DNA from: DATBHZ01 sp036557185
Lineage (GTDB): Bacteria > Actinomycetota > Acidimicrobiia > IMCC26256 > JAENVU01
Reading direction: 5' to 3'
Length of the DNA stretch: 10,445 nucleotides
Assembly (NCBI GenBank): GCA_036557185.1
Contig: DATBHZ010000190.1
Span: 1-10,445, forward strand
The position numbers were made by a program, and so were the translations under genes. The notes below the pieces were generated by a model. The model worked only from the letters and a program-made list of their open reading frames with translations. It searched no databases and was not told the origin of the DNA. This document shows, piece after piece, positions 1-6,802 of this stretch. Within the stretch, counting starts at the first letter, position 1; every line of letters starts with the position of its first letter.

Positions 1-822
1 GCCGGCCATCGCGTACGCGCGCTTCGAGGCCTCGACGGTCGCGTCGAGCCCGACGAAGCTCCGCTTCTCGTGCAAGTAGGGATGGTCCGTCGCGACGCCG
101 AAGCCTGCGACGTAGACGGGCTTGTCGGTGAACTCGTGCGCACGGTGCGCGGCGACGAGGATCGTGGCGGCCGCGCCATCGGTCTGCGGGCAGCAGTCGA
201 AGAGATGGAGCGGCTTGCAGACCGGTGGGGCGGACAGCACGTCCTCGATCGTGATCTCGTTCTGGAAGTGCGCGTACGGGTCGAGGGCGCCGTTGTGGTG
301 GTTCTTGACCGCGACCGACGCGAGCATCTCGCGGGTCGTGCCGAACTCGTGCATGTGACGGGTTGCGAACGGCGCGAACAGCACCGGCGCGGTCTCTCCG
401 CGTGTGAGGATCGGATGGCCGGCCGCCGCCCGCGACAGGAGCCCTTCCTCGGTGGACTTGTCGCGCATCTTCTCGACGCCGATCACGAGCACGATGTCGT
501 GCACACCGCTCGCGACCGCCATCGCGCCGATGCGGAACGCGTCCGAACCCGACGGGCACGCGTTCTCGATGCGCGTGCAGGGAATGCCGGAGAGGCCGAT
601 CGCCGAGGGAACCGTGTTCCCGCCGATGCCTTCCTGGCCCCAGAGCGTGCCGCGCTGGGTCGCCACGAACGCAGCCTCGATCGCGCTCGCGTCGAAACCA
701 CGGTCGACGGAATCACACGCGGCGTGGAAGGCACCCGCAGCCATGTCCTCGTAGGACTGCTCGAAGAGCTCGCCCATCTTGATGAGCCCGGCTCCTACCA
801 CGGCGACCTTGTTCCAACTCAT
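1..822 (-). CDS. Thiolase (acetyl-CoA acetyltransferase / SCPx-like), 3' end cut by window edge
   Basis: The first 274 residues of a thiolase-superfamily enzyme are visible; the reading frame is still open at base 1. The protein starts MSWNKVAVVGAGLIKMGELF, the usual N-terminal strand and loop of SCPx/lipid-transfer-type thiolases. The nucleophile motif RIENACPSGSDAF gives the acyl-accepting cysteine Cys89. VKNHHNGALDPYAHF (172-186) and the CPQTDGAAA loop (211-219) also match this family. The catalytic His and second Cys lie in the missing C-terminal third; family members are about 380-400 residues long. The expected reaction is CoA-dependent cleavage of a 3-oxoacyl-CoA, or the reverse condensation; the substrate cannot be read from sequence. 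The ATG (822-820) shares four bases (ATGA) with the stop of the upstream fusion gene and has a GAGGA ribosome site 6 bases before it, so translation is probably coupled to that DUF35-containing partner. Confidence 0.93.
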   Translation of the reverse strand, partial: MSWNKVAVVGAGLIKMGELFEQSYEDMAAGAFHAACDSVDRGFDASAIEAAFVATQRGTLWGQEGIGGNTVPSAIGLSGIPCTRIENACPSGSDAFRIGAMAVASGVHDIVLVIGVEKMRDKSTEEGLLSRAAAGHPILTRGETAPVLFAPFATRHMHEFGTTREMLASVAVKNHHNGALDPYAHFQNEITIEDVLSAPPVCKPLHLFDCCPQTDGAAATILVAAHRAHEFTDKPVYVAGFGVATDHPYLHEKRSFVGLDATVEASKRAYAMAG

Positions 823-2222
823 GTTCTGTCCTCGTTCAGCTCGCGCGCCTTGTAGCCGTAGACGGGGACACCGCGCTCATCGGCGTACTTGCGCAGGACG
901 AGCTCGACCTCGCTGCCCACGTCGAGCGCCTTACCGTCACCGACGACCTGGAGCATGATGCGGGCTCCGTCGTCGAGGTCGATCACAGCGATCGGCAGCG
1001 GCGCGACGAACGGTGGGGGCATCGTCTGGTTGACGACGAAGGTGTGCACGACGCCGTGGCGGGCGAGGGGGACCGTCTCGAACTTCGACGCGCCGCAGGC
1101 GATGCATGCCGGGTGGATCGACGGAGGCGTATTGATCGTGCCGCACTCGACGCAGCGCGCGCCGAGCATCTGCAGCATCTCGTCGGCACCGCGCACGAAC
1201 ATCGCGCTGCCGGGAGGGACGCCCATCGGGATCGTCTCGCCCGACGGCTCGAGCTGCCCGCGCGCTCGCAGCACAGTGGCGTAGGGCACGGTTGTCCCGT
1301 CGTCGAGCCGGGCAGGCACCGTCGCGGCGCCGGGCACCGGCTGCTCGACATCGATGCACACGCCGGTGGTGCGGCCTCCTCCGGAGCCGATCAGCACGGC
1401 GATCCCGGCCGCGTCGAGCGCGCCGACGATACCGAGCAGAGCAGCGGCGGCACCGGCGTCACCGATCGCCGCGAACACGGCCGCGGACGCCGGAGTACCC
1501 GCTCCGAGCGTCTTTGCTGCAACTGCGCCGAGCCTGCCGTCGGGATCGGGCAACGACCAGGCGCGCGGTTTGAACGAGGCGAGGCGCGGGCCGACGTCCT
1601 GCATCGCAGGAAGGAAGATGTCCTCGCGGACGAGACGCGCGTCGTACGGATCGCGCGTGGCGAGCTCACGGTCGCCTCGATACCGGTCGAGCAACGGGGC
1701 GCTGTGGGTGACGCGGGCACCGAGCGTCGCCGCACCCGAGTCCGCGGAGAGCACGACCGCGGCGGCACCCGCCCCGCATCGCGCCTCGAACCCGGTGCCG
1801 AGCCCTGGGACGAGCGCGTCGGAGGCCACGACGAGTGCCTGGCGAGCGGCTCCCGCAGCGATCGCGTCGGCAGCTCCGAGGAGGGCGTCGATGCCGGCGT
1901 GCGTGGAGCCGGCACTCAGCGCGCCGCCGGCATGCGTCTGCAGGCCGATCGCGCTCGCGAGCACGGCATGGCTCGGGCCCTCCGCGAACGGCGGCCGTGT
2001 GACGCCCCACCAGAGGCCGTCGATGTCCGCCGCCGTCACGCCCGCAGCGGCGAGAGCGTCCTGGGCGGCTGCGGCAGCAAGCGTGAGGGCGTCCTCGTCG
2101 GGGGCGCACGCCGAGGTCACACCTCGACCGCCGCGGCCCCATGCCGCTCCGATCTCCTTGGCATCGACCCGGAAGCTCGGCGCGGCGGCACCGACCGCGC
2201 GAATTCGTACGGGATTCCCCAC
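819..2222 (-). CDS. HMG-CoA-synthase-like (thiolase-fold) domain fused to Zn-ribbon/OB-fold DUF35 domain
   Basis: A 467-residue two-part protein. Residues 1 to about 295 have the condensing-enzyme fold of the KAS III/HMG-CoA synthase type: an opening RIRAVGAAAPSFRV strand, DIDGLWWGVT (67-76), ALVVASDA (129-136) and a GAGAAAVVLSAD loop (150-161). The segment where the nucleophilic Cys should sit reads GGALSAGSTHAGIDALLGA (99-117) and has no cysteine, so this half is probably non-catalytic. Residues from about 330 on form a DUF35 unit: a zinc ribbon with Cys357, Cys360, Cys373 and Cys376, then an OB fold (HGVVHTFVVNQT, then PLPIAVIDLDDGARIMLQVV). DUF35 proteins bind acyl-CoA and bridge thiolases to partner enzymes in archaeal HMG-CoA synthesis and in actinobacterial steroid side-chain cleavage. 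I infer it forms a complex with the coupled thiolase. The GTG at 2222 is the only start near the domain edge; the open frame continues upstream only as a shadow of the acyltransferase gene. Confidence 0.87.
   Translation of the reverse strand: MGNPVRIRAVGAAAPSFRVDAKEIGAAWGRGGRGVTSACAPDEDALTLAAAAAQDALAAAGVTAADIDGLWWGVTRPPFAEGPSHAVLASAIGLQTHAGGALSAGSTHAGIDALLGAADAIAAGAARQALVVASDALVPGLGTGFEARCGAGAAAVVLSADSGAATLGARVTHSAPLLDRYRGDRELATRDPYDARLVREDIFLPAMQDVGPRLASFKPRAWSLPDPDGRLGAVAAKTLGAGTPASAAVFAAIGDAGAAAALLGIVGALDAAGIAVLIGSGGGRTTGVCIDVEQPVPGAATVPARLDDGTTVPYATVLRARGQLEPSGETIPMGVPPGSAMFVRGADEMLQMLGARCVECGTINTPPSIHPACIACGASKFETVPLARHGVVHTFVVNQTMPPPFVAPLPIAVIDLDDGARIMLQVVGDGKALDVGSEVELVLRKYADERGVPVYGYKARELNEDRT
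829..833 (-). promoter_or_regulatory. Ribosome binding site for the thiolase, inside the upstream gene
   Basis: GAGGA on the minus strand lies 6 bases before the ATG at 822, within the last codons of the HMGCS-like/DUF35 fusion gene. It supports this ATG as the thiolase start and re-initiation after the overlapping TGA. Confidence 0.7.
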
Positions 2223-2225
2223 GAA

Positions 2226-2243
2226 CCTGACTCTAGCGTCAGG
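2226..2243 (-). promoter_or_regulatory. Stop/start junction hairpin masking the start region of the HMGCS-like/DUF35 gene
   Basis: In the mRNA the 16-base gap plus the acyltransferase stop codon forms CCTGAC-GCTAGA-GTCAGG, a perfect 6-bp stem with a 6-base loop. The 5' arm contains the TGA stop (2241-2239). The 3' arm ends in AGG, the only purine-rich stretch before the GTG start, 3 bases from it. A ribosome ending translation of the acyltransferase would open the stem, so it could couple the two genes. The stem is seen directly; its role is inferred. Confidence 0.45.
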
Positions 2244-4209
2244 GGCCCGCGGCGGTTCCTGCCGCGACGGTCGTGTCATGGGTCTGCGTGCCGGCGAGTT
2301 GGGGCCCCAGCCAGCGCGCGACGGCATCGGCTCCGGGATCGGAGAAGTGGAGCCCGTCCGGCCGTGCGTTCGACGTTCCGTCGATGGTGTTCGAGAACCG
2401 GCCGCCCGGGCAGACGTACGACGCGAGGTCGATGCTGCTGAACGCGCCGGTGCGCGCGAGCGGCTCCACGAGGTGCACGGCCGCGTAGTGCAGCGCATCG
2501 GACGCGAGTTGAGTGTTGGCGCACGGTGGTGTCAGCCAGACGACGCGCGCTCCGTAGGCACGCAACGTCGCTGCCGCCTCGCGCCATTCGCCGGTGATCA
2601 GCGCGTCGAGCCGGGGGTCGAAGATCGTGACGTACCGGCTGCCCCAGGCGCCAAGCTGGCGCGGTGACGTGTCCCAGATCGTGGTCAGCACCACGACGAC
2701 CTGCGGGCGGAAGCTCGCGAGCGTGGTTCCCCAGCGTGTGCTCCAGTCGGTGCACGCCGCGTTCGACGTGTGTCCCAGCGAGGCCGCGAGCCTGCCGACG
2801 CGCACGATGCCGCAGTAGAGCCGGCCGTCGTTGAGCACCTGCACGCCGTGTGCGGGTCCCCACCGCTCCAGCCCGCGCCCCAGCGTGATGGCTACGGAGT
2901 CGCCGACCATCATCATGCGTGTGACCGGCTGCGCGCTCGTCGCCGGCAGCGGAGGCGGTGCCCGGTGCAGCGGCGACACCGGTTGGGTGCGCGCGACCAC
3001 CTTCGACGGGTCGTGCACCGCGCTGAAGTCGATGCGCGGCGCAGACGATGCAGTGCTGGCGAAGACGAGCGCCGCCCCGACGCAGAGCATGCTCGCCGGC
3101 GCGAGCACTGCCGGGCGCCATGGGATGACGAGTCGATGCTCCAGGATCGGCCGCTCGACGAAGACAAAGGAAAGGGTTGCCACCACCACGGTCACCGCGA
3201 CGCGCACCGCAAAGAGGACGACCCAGTGATCGATGCCGCTGCGCTGAGGAGTGAGCCACAGGAAGATCGGCCAGTGGTACAGGTAGACCCCGTAGCTGAT
3301 GCGGCCGAGCGCACGCAGGGGCGAGAGCCCGAGAAAAGACCGGACCGGTCCGGGGAGCGGCGCTGCAGCGATCACCGCGCAGGTGAACAGCGCGTGGAGT
3401 GGCAGCCCGCCGTGGAACAGTGACCAGTCGCCGTAGTCGACGACGAACCACGCGCCGATCATCACAACAAGGGCGACCGTCCCGCCGATGACCACCGTTG
3501 CGCGTGCGCGGCCCGGGCGGAGATCGGGGCGGCCCGTGATCCACACGGCGAGCACCGCTCCGATGAGCAGCTCCGCGGCGCGGGTGTCGGTGCCGTAATA
3601 CGCGCGGTCCGCCGCTCCTGTGGCGAGCAGGGCACCGAGCAACGCCGACGCCGTCGCGAGCAGCGCGAGCGCGATCCCGAGCTTCCGCCGCGATCCGTGG
3701 AACAGGAAGAGGAGCCCCGCGGCGACCAGCGGGTAGATCAGGTAGAACTGCTCCTCGACCGCGAGCGACCAGAAGTGCTGGACAGGCGACTGCGCGGAGA
3801 ACAGCGCCGCGTAGGACTGGTCGCCGACGACGAACCGCCAGTTCGCCACGTAGAACAGCGCGCTGAGGCCGTCGCCGGCGAGCCGCTGCGCCTGGTGCCC
3901 GTCGGCCACGAAGAACCCGAACAGCGCGATGCCGAGGAGCGCCAGCAGCGCGGCGGGAAGCAGCCGTCGCACGCGGCGTGCCCAGAAGCGCCACACCGCG
4001 ATGCGGCCGGTGCGCTCCCACTCGGTGAGCAGGATCGCGGTGATCAGGTAGCCGCTCAGCGTGAAGAACGTGCTGACGCCGAGGAACCCGCCCGTCGCGC
4101 CCGCGATGAGGCCGTGGAAGAGGAGGACACCGGCGACGGCGAGACCACGCAGACCGTCGAGGGCGGGGACGCGCCGGATCGCTCCCGGTTGCACGTCCAC
4201 CGCTGTCAT
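2239..4209 (-). CDS. Membrane O-acyltransferase (acyltransferase 3, OafA/YrhL type) fused to C-terminal SGNH domain
   Basis: A 656-residue integral membrane enzyme. Residues 15-360 are an acyltransferase-3 domain with about ten hydrophobic helices. Signature residues include ALDGLRGLAVAGVLLFHG (16-33; putative catalytic His32), FWARRVRRLLPA (75-86), FWSLAVEEQFYLIYP (146-160) and ISYGVYLYHWPIF (304-316). An eleventh helix (366-386) leads to a Pro-rich linker and an SGNH-like domain: MMMVGDSVAITLG (432-444; nucleophile Ser438) and RPDGLHFSDPGA (616-627; Asp618 and His621). Eleven helices with the N-terminus inside would put the SGNH domain outside the membrane. Relatives move acetyl or other short acyl groups from the cytoplasm to sugars of peptidoglycan, O-antigen or glycolipids. 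The acceptor here is unknown; the nearby glycosyltransferase makes an envelope glycan or glycolipid plausible. The ATG at 4209 has no Shine-Dalgarno sequence. The gene lies 27 bases after the P450 stop and 16 before the fusion gene. Confidence 0.93.
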   Translation of the reverse strand: MTAVDVQPGAIRRVPALDGLRGLAVAGVLLFHGLIAGATGGFLGVSTFFTLSGYLITAILLTEWERTGRIAVWRFWARRVRRLLPAALLALLGIALFGFFVADGHQAQRLAGDGLSALFYVANWRFVVGDQSYAALFSAQSPVQHFWSLAVEEQFYLIYPLVAAGLLFLFHGSRRKLGIALALLATASALLGALLATGAADRAYYGTDTRAAELLIGAVLAVWITGRPDLRPGRARATVVIGGTVALVVMIGAWFVVDYGDWSLFHGGLPLHALFTCAVIAAAPLPGPVRSFLGLSPLRALGRISYGVYLYHWPIFLWLTPQRSGIDHWVVLFAVRVAVTVVVATLSFVFVERPILEHRLVIPWRPAVLAPASMLCVGAALVFASTASSAPRIDFSAVHDPSKVVARTQPVSPLHRAPPPLPATSAQPVTRMMMVGDSVAITLGRGLERWGPAHGVQVLNDGRLYCGIVRVGRLAASLGHTSNAACTDWSTRWGTTLASFRPQVVVVLTTIWDTSPRQLGAWGSRYVTIFDPRLDALITGEWREAAATLRAYGARVVWLTPPCANTQLASDALHYAAVHLVEPLARTGAFSSIDLASYVCPGGRFSNTIDGTSNARPDGLHFSDPGADAVARWLGPQLAGTQTHDTTVAAGTAAGP

Positions 4210-4216
4210 GAGCGGA

Positions 4217-4222
4217 AGACTA
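4217..4222 (-). promoter_or_regulatory. Possible -10 box for a leaderless acyltransferase transcript
   Basis: TAGTCT on the minus strand fits the actinobacterial TAnnnT -10 pattern and ends 7 bases before the ATG at 4209. Transcription would then start at or next to the ATG, which would explain the missing ribosome site. No convincing -35 box is visible, and the gene could also be read from the P450 promoter. Confidence 0.3.
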
Positions 4223-4236
4223 GGACTGGCTTGCGA

Positions 4237-5448
4237 TTACGCGGCAGTGGCAACCATTGGTGCGCGGACGACCCCGGCGATGACGCCGGACGCGAGACGC
4301 TCGGGTGCCGCGTCCAGCTGGAGCTGCGCGAATCGGGCACAGAGCTCTTCGAGGAACACGCGCCCCTCGAGACGAGCGAGCGCGGCGCCGAGGCAGAAGT
4401 GCTCGCCGAACCCGAACGAGACGTGGTGGTTGGGGTCGCGGGTGACGTCGAGCTGCGCGCCGGTGTCGCCGAACACCTCCTCGTCGCGGTTCGCCGATGT
4501 GTAGAGCAGCAGGACCGGATCGCCTTCGCGTATCTGTTGCCCGCGGACGTCGACGTCGCGCGTCGCCACCCGCGTAAAGCTGATGACCGGTGTCGTCCAT
4601 CGCAGCAGCTCTTCGACGGCGACCGGTATCCGTGACGGGTCGTGGCGCAGGAGCCTGAGCTGGTCGGGATGCTCGGCGAGCGCGATGAGGCCGCTCGACA
4701 AGAGGTTGCGCGTCGTCTCGTTCCCCGCGACGAGGAGCTGGCCGTAGAACATCATCAGCTCGGCGTCCTGCAATCGCTGGCCGTCCACCTCGATCTGGCA
4801 CAGCATCGACACGAGGTCGTCGCGGGGATCGGTGCGCCGCTGCGCGACGAGCTCGAGGAAGTACTCCGCCATCGCGACCACGGCCTGCTCGGACTCGCGA
4901 GTGCGCTCGGTGGCAGCAGCGATCATCGCATCCGACCAGTCGTAGAACTTCGGCCAGTCCGCGCCATCCACGCCGAGAAGGTCTGCGATGACCAGCAGAG
5001 GGAACGGGACCGTGATCTCGTGCACGATGTCGAGCGGCTCGCCGGGAACGATCTTGTCGAGCAAGCCCCGGGCGCGCTCGCGGATCTCGGCTTCGAGCTG
5101 CTTCGTGCGGCCGGTCGAGAAGCCAGGGTTGACGATTCGCCGGTAGCGCGCGTGCTCGGGAGGGTCGTAGTAGAGGAGAGCGCCGGGAATCTCCGGCAGC
5201 TCGCGGTCCATGTCCATGAGGAGCACACCGCGCGAGGAGCAGAACGTCTGCGGATCGCGCGACATCCTGACGACGTCGGCATGCTTGGTGACCGCCCAGA
5301 ATCCGGTGCCGGTCGGCGACTCCGCCCGCGCGAGCGGCTCTGCTCGTCGGAGGTGCGCGAGGTGCGGGTACGGATCGTCGGTCCAGAAGTCGGGTTCCGC
5401 GACCTTGGAGGCGGCGCTCGAAACCTCTCGCACGTCGTCGCTGATCAC
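4237..5448 (-). CDS. Cytochrome P450, CYP125/CYP142/CYP124-like
   Basis: A soluble 403-residue bacterial P450. Visible landmarks are the I-helix oxygen-activation motif LLVAGNETTRN (238-248), the K-helix EELLRW with Glu280 and Arg283, and the haem loop FGFGEHFCLG (345-354) with the thiolate ligand Cys352. YYDPPEHARYRRIVNPGF (93-110) and YTSANRDEEVF (316-326) resemble the mycobacterial CYP125/142/124 group, which oxidises terminal carbons of cholesterol side chains or methyl-branched lipids. I infer a sterol, terpenoid or branched-lipid substrate from this resemblance and from the neighbouring acyl-CoA genes; the exact substrate is not determined. It needs ferredoxin and reductase partners, and neither is encoded here. 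The start is GTG at 5448 with GGAGG 4 bases upstream. The open frame continues upstream through the complement of the tRNA gene, so longer start choices are artefacts. Confidence 0.93.
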   Translation of the reverse strand: MISDDVREVSSAASKVAEPDFWTDDPYPHLAHLRRAEPLARAESPTGTGFWAVTKHADVVRMSRDPQTFCSSRGVLLMDMDRELPEIPGALLYYDPPEHARYRRIVNPGFSTGRTKQLEAEIRERARGLLDKIVPGEPLDIVHEITVPFPLLVIADLLGVDGADWPKFYDWSDAMIAAATERTRESEQAVVAMAEYFLELVAQRRTDPRDDLVSMLCQIEVDGQRLQDAELMMFYGQLLVAGNETTRNLLSSGLIALAEHPDQLRLLRHDPSRIPVAVEELLRWTTPVISFTRVATRDVDVRGQQIREGDPVLLLYTSANRDEEVFGDTGAQLDVTRDPNHHVSFGFGEHFCLGAALARLEGRVFLEELCARFAQLQLDAAPERLASGVIAGVVRAPMVATAA

Positions 5449-5452
5449 GAAG

Positions 5453-5457
5453 CCTCC
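5453..5457 (-). promoter_or_regulatory. Ribosome binding site that fixes the P450 GTG start
   Basis: A GGAGG core on the minus strand lies 4 bases before the GTG at 5448. It is the strongest Shine-Dalgarno sequence in the window and argues against upstream starts that would cross the tRNA gene. Confidence 0.7.
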
Positions 5458-5471
5458 GAAGTCGGCGCGGG

Positions 5472-5477
5472 TAGCCT
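5472..5477 (+). promoter_or_regulatory. Possible -10 box for tRNA-Cys
   Basis: TAGCCT on the plus strand matches TAnnnT and ends 10 bases before the mature tRNA 5' end, a fitting distance for a short 5' leader. No recognisable -35 box is present at 16-18 bases upstream, so the call is weak. Confidence 0.25.
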
Positions 5478-5487
5478 CGTAGCTCCC

Positions 5488-5562
5488 GGTGGCGTAGCCG
5501 AGTGGTTCAGGCAAGGGCCTGCAAAGCCCCGTACGTGGGTTCGATTCCCACCGCCACCTCCA
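5488..5562 (+). tRNA. tRNA-Cys (anticodon GCA), CCA encoded
   Basis: A complete 75-base tRNA cloverleaf. The acceptor arms GGTGGCG (5488-5494) and CGCCACC (5552-5558) pair perfectly over 7 bp. The D arm is GCC/GGC with loop GAGTGGTTCA. The anticodon loop CTGCAAA (5519-5525) carries GCA at 5521-5523. The T arm GTGGG/CCCAC encloses TTCGATT. The discriminator base is U (5559), the known identity base for cysteinyl-tRNA synthetase, and CCA (5560-5562) is encoded. The first anticodon-stem pair (A5514-C5530) is mismatched; the other four pair. It is the only plus-strand gene between bases 1 and 9076. Its 3' end is a typical place for integrase attachment, but no integrase or duplicated 3' end is seen. 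Confidence 0.96.
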
Positions 5563-5596
5563 TCCGGCGATGGCAATCCTGCCAGACGTGGGCGTG

Positions 5597-6778
5597 TCAG
5601 CTGCGTGGGACCTTGTTCCAGGGGAGCTCCTTGTCGACGCGGGGCTCGCCGGGGAGGCCGAGGACCCGCTCGCCGAGGATGTTGCGCAGGATCTCGGAGG
5701 TGCCGCCCTCGATCGAGTTGGCGCGTGAGCGCAGGAACATCTTGCGCGGGTCGCCACCGCCGGTGAGCTGGGCGCTCTTGGGTCGGGCGAACTCGTACTC
5801 GATGAGTGCTCCCTCGGGACCCATCACGTTCACCGCGCACTCGTAGATCCGCTTGTTGATCTCGGCGAACGCGAGCTTGCTCACGGAGCCCTCGGGTCCG
5901 GCGACACCAGCCTTGCGGTTCTGCGCGGCGCGCTGGTTCGTGAGGCGCAGGATCTCGGCCTCGATCCACAGCTGCGTCACCTGGTCGCGCGCCACGGCAT
6001 CGCGGCGCTCGTCCGGCAGGTTCCGCCAGACCTTCAGGAGGTCCGCAATCGGACCCGACTCGCGCTGTGCGACCGCGCCACCGATGGTGACGCGCTCGTT
6101 CATCAACGTGGTCATCGAGACGCGCCAACCGTCACCAACCCCGCCGATCCGATCGCGGTCGGCCACACGCGCGTCGGTCATGTACACCTCGTTGAACTCC
6201 GCCTCACCGGTGATCTGAACGAGCGGCCGCACCTCGACACCGGAAGCGTGCATGTCGAGCGCGAAGTAGGTGAGCCCGCGGTGCTTGGGGACGTCGGCAT
6301 CGGTGCGCGCGACGAGCATCCCGCGGTCTGCGATGTGCGCGAGCGTGTTCCAGACCTTCTGGCCGTTCACCACCCACTCGTCGCCGTCGCGCACCGCCCG
6401 TGTGCTCAGCGATGCGAGGTCGCTCCCGGCGCCCGGCTCGCTGAAGAGCTGGCACCAGATCTCCTCGCCCGTGAAGAGGGGCCGCAGCAGCCGGCGCTTC
6501 GTGTCCTCCTCCGCGTGCGCAACGATCGTCGGCGCAGCGAGGTACAGCCCGAACCCGCTCCACCCGATCTCCGCGTAGCGCACGCTCGCGTCGCGCAGTG
6601 TCTCCTCGACGACGCGCTGCAGCTTCGGGTCGACACCCAACCCGCCGTAGCCCACGGGGAAGTGCACCCAGCCCAAGCCGAGGTCGTACTGCGCACCTCG
6701 GAACGCGATCCGGTCCTTGGGGTCGTGCCCCTCCAGGAGCTCGTCGGTGAGCGCTTGCACGCGGGCGGCGTCGTCCAT
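5597..6778 (-). CDS. Acyl-CoA dehydrogenase (FadE family)
   Basis: A full-length 393-residue FAD-dependent acyl-CoA dehydrogenase, catalysing alpha,beta-desaturation of an acyl-CoA with electrons passed to ETF. An N-terminal helical domain contains HFPVGYGGLGVDP (39-51). The middle beta domain has CQLFSEPGAGSDLASL (109-124) and WVVNGQKVWNT (135-145), both flavin/substrate-contact signatures. The C-terminal helical domain ends with SIEGGTSEILRNILGERVLG (355-374). In the medium-chain enzyme the base is the Glu of IYEGT; here that position is Gly358. Glu228 in LMNERVTIGG aligns instead with the helix-G Glu used by isovaleryl-CoA dehydrogenase, suggesting branched or bulky substrates. The start is ATG at 6778, 24 bases after the glycosyltransferase stop, with only a distant purine run upstream. 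Relatives act in mycobacterial lipid and sterol catabolism. The specific substrate is unknown. Confidence 0.94.
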   Translation of the reverse strand: MDDAARVQALTDELLEGHDPKDRIAFRGAQYDLGLGWVHFPVGYGGLGVDPKLQRVVEETLRDASVRYAEIGWSGFGLYLAAPTIVAHAEEDTKRRLLRPLFTGEEIWCQLFSEPGAGSDLASLSTRAVRDGDEWVVNGQKVWNTLAHIADRGMLVARTDADVPKHRGLTYFALDMHASGVEVRPLVQITGEAEFNEVYMTDARVADRDRIGGVGDGWRVSMTTLMNERVTIGGAVAQRESGPIADLLKVWRNLPDERRDAVARDQVTQLWIEAEILRLTNQRAAQNRKAGVAGPEGSVSKLAFAEINKRIYECAVNVMGPEGALIEYEFARPKSAQLTGGGDPRKMFLRSRANSIEGGTSEILRNILGERVLGLPGEPRVDKELPWNKVPRS

Positions 6779-6802
6779 CGCGCGAGCGTATGTCCCGCCC
6801 GG

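Noticed and set aside
2223..2498. 92-codon N-terminal extension of the DUF35 fusion to an ATG at 2498
   Set aside because: It overlaps the acyltransferase SGNH coding region out of frame, is Arg/Ser/Pro-rich, and the conserved domain begins just after the GTG at 2222.
1044..2667. Long plus-strand open frames (1044-2441 and 1354-2667) opposite the DUF35 fusion and acyltransferase genes
   Set aside because: High GC removes stop codons on the antisense strand. The products are Arg/Ala/Pro-rich without motifs, and the minus-strand genes explain the DNA.
5560..5583. tRNA-Cys terminator: CCATC/GATGG and GGCA/TGCC small stems after the tRNA
   Set aside because: The stems are only 4-5 bp, overlap each other and the CCA end, and no T run follows.
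5449..5757. Upstream extension of the P450 reading frame, and an overlapping minus-strand frame (5445-6128) with GGGGGNRTHVRGFAGPCLNH
   Set aside because: Both are translations of the complement of the tRNA-Cys gene. The P450 has a GGAGG-supported GTG at 5448 and the other frame lies inside the dehydrogenase gene.
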